A program made the position numbers and the translations under genes. The notes beneath the pieces were generated by a model. It saw only the letters and a program-made list of their open reading frames with translations. It did no database searches and had not been told where the DNA came from. Below, one piece after another: positions 8,171 to 11,635 of a stretch of DNA of 11,635 nucleotides. The stretch comes from Pelomonas sp046294815 (GTDB lineage: Bacteria; Pseudomonadota; Gammaproteobacteria; Burkholderiales; Burkholderiaceae_C): contig JBKBOJ010000086.1 of assembly GCA_046294815.1 (NCBI GenBank), forward strand, positions 1-11,635, given 5' to 3'. Each line of letters starts with the position of its first letter. Position 1 is the stretch's first letter.

Positions 8171-8977
8171 ATGACAGATCGCAAGCCCGTGACCCTGCCG
8201 CGCCTGGCGCAGATGCATGCCGGCGGCGAGAAGATCGCCATGCTGACCTGCTACGACGCCGCCTTCGCCAGTCTGCTGGACGAGGCAGGCGTGGACGTCC
8301 TGCTGATCGGCGACTCGCTGGGCAACGTGCTGCAAGGCCGTGGCTCGACCGCAGCGGTCAGCCTGGATGACATGCTGTACCACACCACCTGCGTGCGCCG
8401 CGGCGTGAAGTGGGCCTTCGTCGTTGCCGACCTGCCGTTCGACAGCTACCACGTCAGCAAGGAAGAGGCCTGGAAGAGCGCCGCCGCGCTGGTCAAGGCC
8501 GGTGCCCACATGGTCAAGCTCGAAGGTGGCGGCTGGACGGCGGAGACCGTGCGCTTTCTGAGCGAGCGCGGCATCCCGGTCTGCGTGCACCTGGGCTTCA
8601 CGCCGCAGACGGTCACTGCGCTGGGTGGCTTCCGGGTGCAGGGCCGCGACGAGGCCGCCGCTGCGCGCATCAAGCAGGAGTCGCAGCAGGCCGTGGAGGC
8701 CGGCGCCGCCATGCTGCTGTACGAGATGGTGCCGGCCAAGCTGGCTGCCGAGATCACCGCGGCGTCGCCCGTGCCCGTCATTGGCATTGGCGCCGGCGCG
8801 GGCACCTCCGGCCAGGTGCTGGTGCTGCATGACATGCTCAACATCACGCCGGGCCGCAAGCCGCGCTTCGTCAAGGATTTCATGGCGGGCAAGGACTCGG
8901 TGCTGGCCGCCATCCAGGGCTATGTGGCCGAGGTCAAGGCCGGGACCTTTCCGGTCAACGCCGTGCACGGGTTCTGA
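8171..8977 (+). CDS. panB: 3-methyl-2-oxobutanoate hydroxymethyltransferase (ketopantoate hydroxymethyltransferase)
   Basis: PanB transfers a hydroxymethyl group from 5,10-methylene-tetrahydrofolate to 2-oxoisovalerate, giving ketopantoate, the first committed step to pantothenate and CoA in the cytoplasm. The 268-residue length is normal. Family motifs are MLTCYDAAFASLLDEAG, LIGDSLGNVLQG (D48), VVADLPFDSY (D87), VKLEGG (E118), VCVHLGFTPQ and LLYEMVPA (E185). D48, D87 and E118 match the metal ligands D45, D84 and E114 of the E. coli enzyme, and E185 its E181. The ATG has GAGG six bases upstream. The stop is two bases from the panC start, so they form an operon. Divergent oxyR lies upstream. 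Nothing is missing or unusual. Confidence 0.97.
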   Translation: MTDRKPVTLPRLAQMHAGGEKIAMLTCYDAAFASLLDEAGVDVLLIGDSLGNVLQGRGSTAAVSLDDMLYHTTCVRRGVKWAFVVADLPFDSYHVSKEEAWKSAAALVKAGAHMVKLEGGGWTAETVRFLSERGIPVCVHLGFTPQTVTALGGFRVQGRDEAAAARIKQESQQAVEAGAAMLLYEMVPAKLAAEITAASPVPVIGIGAGAGTSGQVLVLHDMLNITPGRKPRFVKDFMAGKDSVLAAIQGYVAEVKAGTFPVNAVHGF

Positions 8978-8979
8978 CC

Positions 8980-9813
8980 ATGCAAGTGATCCACAGCATT
9001 GCGGCGCTGCGCGAGGCGCTCGCCCCCCACCGCCAGCGCGGCTTCGTGCCGACCATGGGCAATCTGCATGACGGCCACCTGGCGCTGGTCAGGCAGGCGC
9101 GCGAGCTGGTCGGGCCGGCCGGCACGGTCGTCGCCAGCATTTTTGTGAACCGGCTGCAGTTCGCGCCGCACGAGGACTTCGACACCTACCCGCGCACGCT
9201 GACGCGTGACTGCGAGCTGCTGGCGGGTGTCGGCTGCGACATCGTCTTCGCGCCGTCCGAGCAGGAGCTCTACCCCGAGCCGCAGGGCTACAGGGTTGCA
9301 CCGCCAGCCGAGCTGGCCGACATCCTGGAAGGCCATTTCCGCCCCGGCTTCTTCACCGGCGTCTGCACCGTCGTGCACAAGCTGTTCAACATCGTTCAGC
9401 CCACGCTGGCGGTGTTCGGCAAGAAGGACTACCAGCAGCTCATGGTCATCCGCCGCATGACGGCGCAGATGGCCTTGCCCATCGCCATCCATGGCGGCGA
9501 GACCTGCCGCAGCCCCGAGGGATTGGCGCTGTCCTCGCGCAACGGCTATCTCAGCGACGCGGAGAAGATCGAGGCGCTGCGGCTGTCGCGCACGCTCAAG
9601 GCCTTGATCGCGCGCTGGCAGTCCGGCGAGCGCGACCTGGCCGCGCTGGAGGAGGCCGCGATGCAGTCGCTGCGCGACGCCGGCTGGGCACCCGACTATG
9701 TGACGCTGCGCCGCCAGCATGACCTCGGCGCGGCCGTTGACGGGCAGCCGCTCGTGGCGCTGGCCGCTGCGCGGCTGGGCACCACCCGTTTGATCGACAA
9801 CATAGAACTCTGA
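8980..9813 (+). CDS. panC: Pantothenate synthetase (pantoate--beta-alanine ligase)
   Basis: PanC joins pantoate and beta-alanine through a pantoyl-adenylate, with ATP cleaved to AMP and pyrophosphate. The 277-residue protein shows the nucleotidyltransferase fold motifs PTMGNLHDGH (HIGH-like, H30 and H33), IFVNRLQF with EDFDTYPRT, FFTGVCTVVHKLFNIVQP, VFGKKDYQQLMVIRRM and the KMSKS-equivalent GLALSSRNGYL (181-191). It ends ARLGTTRLIDNIEL. The FVNP of the E. coli enzyme is FVNR here, which looks like a lineage variant rather than damage. The start lies two bases after the panB stop with only a weak Shine-Dalgarno, so translation is probably coupled. Ketopantoate reductase (panE) and aspartate decarboxylase (panD) are not in the window. 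Confidence 0.97.
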   Translation: MQVIHSIAALREALAPHRQRGFVPTMGNLHDGHLALVRQARELVGPAGTVVASIFVNRLQFAPHEDFDTYPRTLTRDCELLAGVGCDIVFAPSEQELYPEPQGYRVAPPAELADILEGHFRPGFFTGVCTVVHKLFNIVQPTLAVFGKKDYQQLMVIRRMTAQMALPIAIHGGETCRSPEGLALSSRNGYLSDAEKIEALRLSRTLKALIARWQSGERDLAALEEAAMQSLRDAGWAPDYVTLRRQHDLGAAVDGQPLVALAAARLGTTRLIDNIEL

Positions 9814-9814
9814 A

Positions 9815-9924
9815 CCTAGAAACGGCAATCGGGCAGGCCCGAAGCGCCGGCCCAGCTGCCTTGCCCGACAGGCTCCTAGGGTAACCAACTGCGACAGCGT
9901 GTCAGCGGCCCGGGCCGATGGCCC
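9815..9924 (+). other. Structured intergenic segment after panC (nested inverted repeats)
   Basis: The 145-base gap between panC and the cyclophilin gene is unusually rich in inverted repeats. CCTAG (9815-9819) can pair with CTAGG (9876-9880). Inside that, TCGGGCA (9829-9835) pairs with TGCCCGA (9862-9868), and the adjoining GGC pairs with GCC past one bulged T. A separate hairpin GGGCC/GGCCC (9912-9924) follows with a three-base loop. No T-run follows, so a classical terminator is not supported. It could be a Rho-independent-like stop without a U-tract, a structured 5' leader of the next gene, or a small RNA. I matched it to no known RNA family. Confidence 0.4.
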
Positions 9925-9958
9925 GTTGGGCGGGCATCGAGTCCTTTCGGGTGTTGCC

Positions 9959-10642
9959 ATGCTGCGTCGCGTTGCCGTTTTGCTGTCCGTCCTGACCCTG
10001 AGCGCCTGTGGCGGCGGTGGCTATGTCGAGGTGGGCGGCGGCGCAGGCGGTAGCGGCACGCCCTATCCGCGGCCCAACCCCAATCCCAATCCGCCCACGC
10101 TGTCTTGCAGCGCGGCCGGGCTGGCCGCGTCGGCGGCCAGCCGCTGGGGCACGGTGTGCATGCTGACCAGCAGTGGCGAGATCGTCGTCGAGCTCTATGA
10201 CAGCTACGCGCCGCAGACGGTTGCCAACTTCTACAAGTACGTCGCGGCGGGTTTCTACACCAATACCCTGATCCACCGCGTGGACCGCGACTTTGTCGTG
10301 CAAGGCGGCGGTTACCGCAGCGGCATGGTCGAGACGGCGCCGCTGTACGCGCCCATCCCGCTGGAGAGCAACAACAACCTCTCCAATCTACGCGGCACCA
10401 TCGCCATGGCGCGGCGCAGCGAGCCGAACTCCGCCACCAGCCAGTTCTTCTTCAACGTGGTGGATAACACGGGCCTGGACTACCAGAGCGCTGCCAACCC
10501 CGGCTATGCCGTGTTCGGCCGCATCATCTCGGGACTCAACACGCTGGACGCGATCAACGTCGTGCCGGTCTACCGCTACAGCTCGACGGACCTGCGGCCT
10601 CAGACCGAGGTGCTGGTCTACTGGGTGCAGCGCCTGAAGTAG
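9959..10642 (+). CDS. Cyclophilin-type peptidyl-prolyl isomerase, predicted lipoprotein
   Basis: The 227-residue protein starts with a lipoprotein signal peptide: MLRRVAVLLSVLTLSAC with lipobox LSAC and Cys17. Gly follows the Cys, so outer-membrane sorting rather than inner-membrane retention is expected. A Gly/Pro/Asn-rich linker (to about residue 46, with PNPNPNPP) precedes the cyclophilin domain. Catalytic features are HRVDRDFVVQGGG (R107, F112, Q115) and SATSQFFFNVVDN (Q162, F164), which match the active-site regions of bacterial PpiA/PpiB. It would catalyse proline cis/trans isomerisation during folding of periplasmic or outer-membrane proteins. The ATG at 9959 was chosen because it gives a clean signal peptide; a GTG at 9899 in the same frame would add 20 unlikely residues. 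The Shine-Dalgarno is poor and the leader is strongly structured. It is probably separate from panBC because of the 145-base gap. Confidence 0.92.
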   Translation: MLRRVAVLLSVLTLSACGGGGYVEVGGGAGGSGTPYPRPNPNPNPPTLSCSAAGLAASAASRWGTVCMLTSSGEIVVELYDSYAPQTVANFYKYVAAGFYTNTLIHRVDRDFVVQGGGYRSGMVETAPLYAPIPLESNNNLSNLRGTIAMARRSEPNSATSQFFFNVVDNTGLDYQSAANPGYAVFGRIISGLNTLDAINVVPVYRYSSTDLRPQTEVLVYWVQRLK

Positions 10643-10762
10643 CGTCATCGCCGGCTGCCGCCGATCGGGCGGTCGCGTGTGTGGCCGTTCGTCATCCGGT
10701 CTCGGGCTGCACGCCGGAACGCTGGCAACATGGGCGCCTTCGCAACTTTGTTGGAGACATGC
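10643..10762 (+). promoter_or_regulatory. Intergenic region before the alpha/beta hydrolase
   Basis: These 120 bases hold a small hairpin (CCGCC/GGCGG near 10657-10671) just after the isomerase stop, without a T-run, and a GGAG Shine-Dalgarno (10753-10756) six bases before the hydrolase ATG at 10763. No clear -35/-10 pair was found. An earlier ATG at 10759 is in another frame and gives a low-quality protein. Confidence 0.35.
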
Positions 10763-11635
10763 ATGACCACTCGCAAGCGTTCCCTGATGGGCCTGTTTGG
10801 GGTCGCGGTGGCCATGGCCAGCGCCTTGTACGCCGGCCGCAGCGAGGCGGCGCCTTCCCACTTCCGCGACCTGCAGGTCGAGGTGGTGGGTGAGGGCCGC
10901 CCGGTGCTGATGATTCCCGGTCTGAACAGCGCGGCCAGCACTTGGACCGAAACCTGTGCCGCACTGCAGCCCGGCGTGCAGTGCCATATCGTGCAGCTCC
11001 CCGGCTTTGCCGGTGCGCCCGCGGTCAAAACCGAGCACTTCATGACCGCCATGCGCGACCGCCTGCTGGCCTATCTGGACGACCGCAAGCTGGACAAGCC
11101 CGTCGTCATGGGGCATAGCCTGGGCGGTGTGCTGGCGCTGCACATGGCCGCCGAGAAGCCTGGCCGCGTCGAGCGGCTGGTTATCGTGGACTCGCTGCCC
11201 TTCCTGGCCGGCCTGCGCGGCATGACGGCCGAACAGGCCAAGGGCATGGCCGCCGGCATGCGCCAGCAGATGCAGAACGCGACCCAGGCGCAGTGGGAAG
11301 CCGGTGCGCGTCAGGGGGCGATGGGCATGAGCCGCAACCCCGCCAACGGCGAGCGCGTCGTGGCCTGGAGCATCGCGAGCGACCGCGCGACCTCGGCCCA
11401 GGCCACGTCTGAGCTGTGGGGCGAGGACCTGCGCCCGCTGCTGCCCAAGATCACCGCGCCCACGCTGGTGCTGGGGGCCTGGGCCGCCTTCGAGCCCATG
11501 GGCTCCACCTTGGAGGGCACCCGGAAGATCTTCGAGACCCAGTACGCCGGCCTGAACGGCGTGCAGGTGCGCATGAGCCAGCGCGGCTACCACTTCCTGA
11601 TGTGGGACGACGCCGACTGGCTGGTGGGCGAGGTC
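10763..11635 (+). CDS. Exported alpha/beta-fold hydrolase (runs off right edge)
   Basis: An open frame of 291 codons continues past the window end without a stop. It begins with MTTRKRSLMGLFGVAVAMASALYAGRSEA, a signal peptide or membrane anchor likely cleaved near residue 30. The alpha/beta-hydrolase core follows: VLMIPGLNSAASTW (oxyanion-hole region), VQLPGFAG, and the nucleophile elbow VVMGHSLGG with Ser119. YHFLMWDD near the end supplies the likely catalytic His277. The acid residue is less clear; the strand after TLVLGAWAAFEP, where it usually lies, has Glu244 rather than Asp. The mature form would act in the periplasm or outside the cell as an esterase, lipase or peptidase-like hydrolase of unknown substrate. 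The ATG at 10763 has a good GGAG. It follows the isomerase on the same strand after 120 bases. The extreme C-terminus is missing only because the window ends. Confidence 0.88.
   Translation, partial: MTTRKRSLMGLFGVAVAMASALYAGRSEAAPSHFRDLQVEVVGEGRPVLMIPGLNSAASTWTETCAALQPGVQCHIVQLPGFAGAPAVKTEHFMTAMRDRLLAYLDDRKLDKPVVMGHSLGGVLALHMAAEKPGRVERLVIVDSLPFLAGLRGMTAEQAKGMAAGMRQQMQNATQAQWEAGARQGAMGMSRNPANGERVVAWSIASDRATSAQATSELWGEDLRPLLPKITAPTLVLGAWAAFEPMGSTLEGTRKIFETQYAGLNGVQVRMSQRGYHFLMWDDADWLVGEV

Noticed and set aside
10388..11593. 401-codon minus-strand open frame opposite the isomerase and hydrolase
   Set aside because: It spans two well-supported plus-strand genes and has a His/Gln/Ala-rich composition typical of antisense shadows.

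Overview
The window is GC-rich bacterial chromosome, densely coding, with no mobile elements, tRNA or rRNA genes, or CRISPR arrays seen. The gene set (prfC, oxyR, panBC, Dps, a PEP-CTERM surface/exported protease, a TonB-dependent receptor, a soluble PQQ sugar dehydrogenase) and the protein sequence style suggest a betaproteobacterium of the order Burkholderiales, near the Roseateles/Pelomonas/Rubrivivax group. That placement is an inference from sequence flavour and was not computed.

Layout. Positions 1-4000 hold a minus-strand block, read right to left: prfC (peptide chain release factor 3), a closely linked three-knuckle zinc-ribbon protein, a hairpin-rich gap, an exported PQQ-dependent aldose sugar dehydrogenase, and the N-terminal part of a TonB-dependent receptor that leaves the window. 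The receptor's likely TTG start overlaps the dehydrogenase stop. Divergent from prfC is a membrane fatty acid desaturase (plus strand, 4044-5048). It converges on dps (minus, 5114-5608).

Upstream of dps on the same strand are a secreted PEP-CTERM zinc metalloprotease (5730-7013) and oxyR (7163-8083). Each is followed by its own terminator-like hairpin with a T-run. oxyR is divergent from panB-panC (8171-9813), the two-gene pantothenate block. A structured 145-base gap leads to a cyclophilin-type lipoprotein isomerase (9959-10642) and an exported alpha/beta hydrolase that runs off the right edge.

Working picture. oxyR and dps are the peroxide-sensing and iron/DNA-protection parts of an oxidative-stress neighbourhood, split by the unrelated-looking exported protease. 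panB and panC make pantoate and pantothenate for coenzyme A. The PQQ enzyme and the TonB receptor form an envelope pair of unknown joint substrate. I see mostly ordinary core genes and no clear new multi-gene system. The points most worth a second look are a Met in place of a conserved acidic ferroxidase residue in Dps, a terminator-like hairpin just ahead of the protease ribosome binding site, the protease's non-classical third zinc ligand, and the structured gap after panC.
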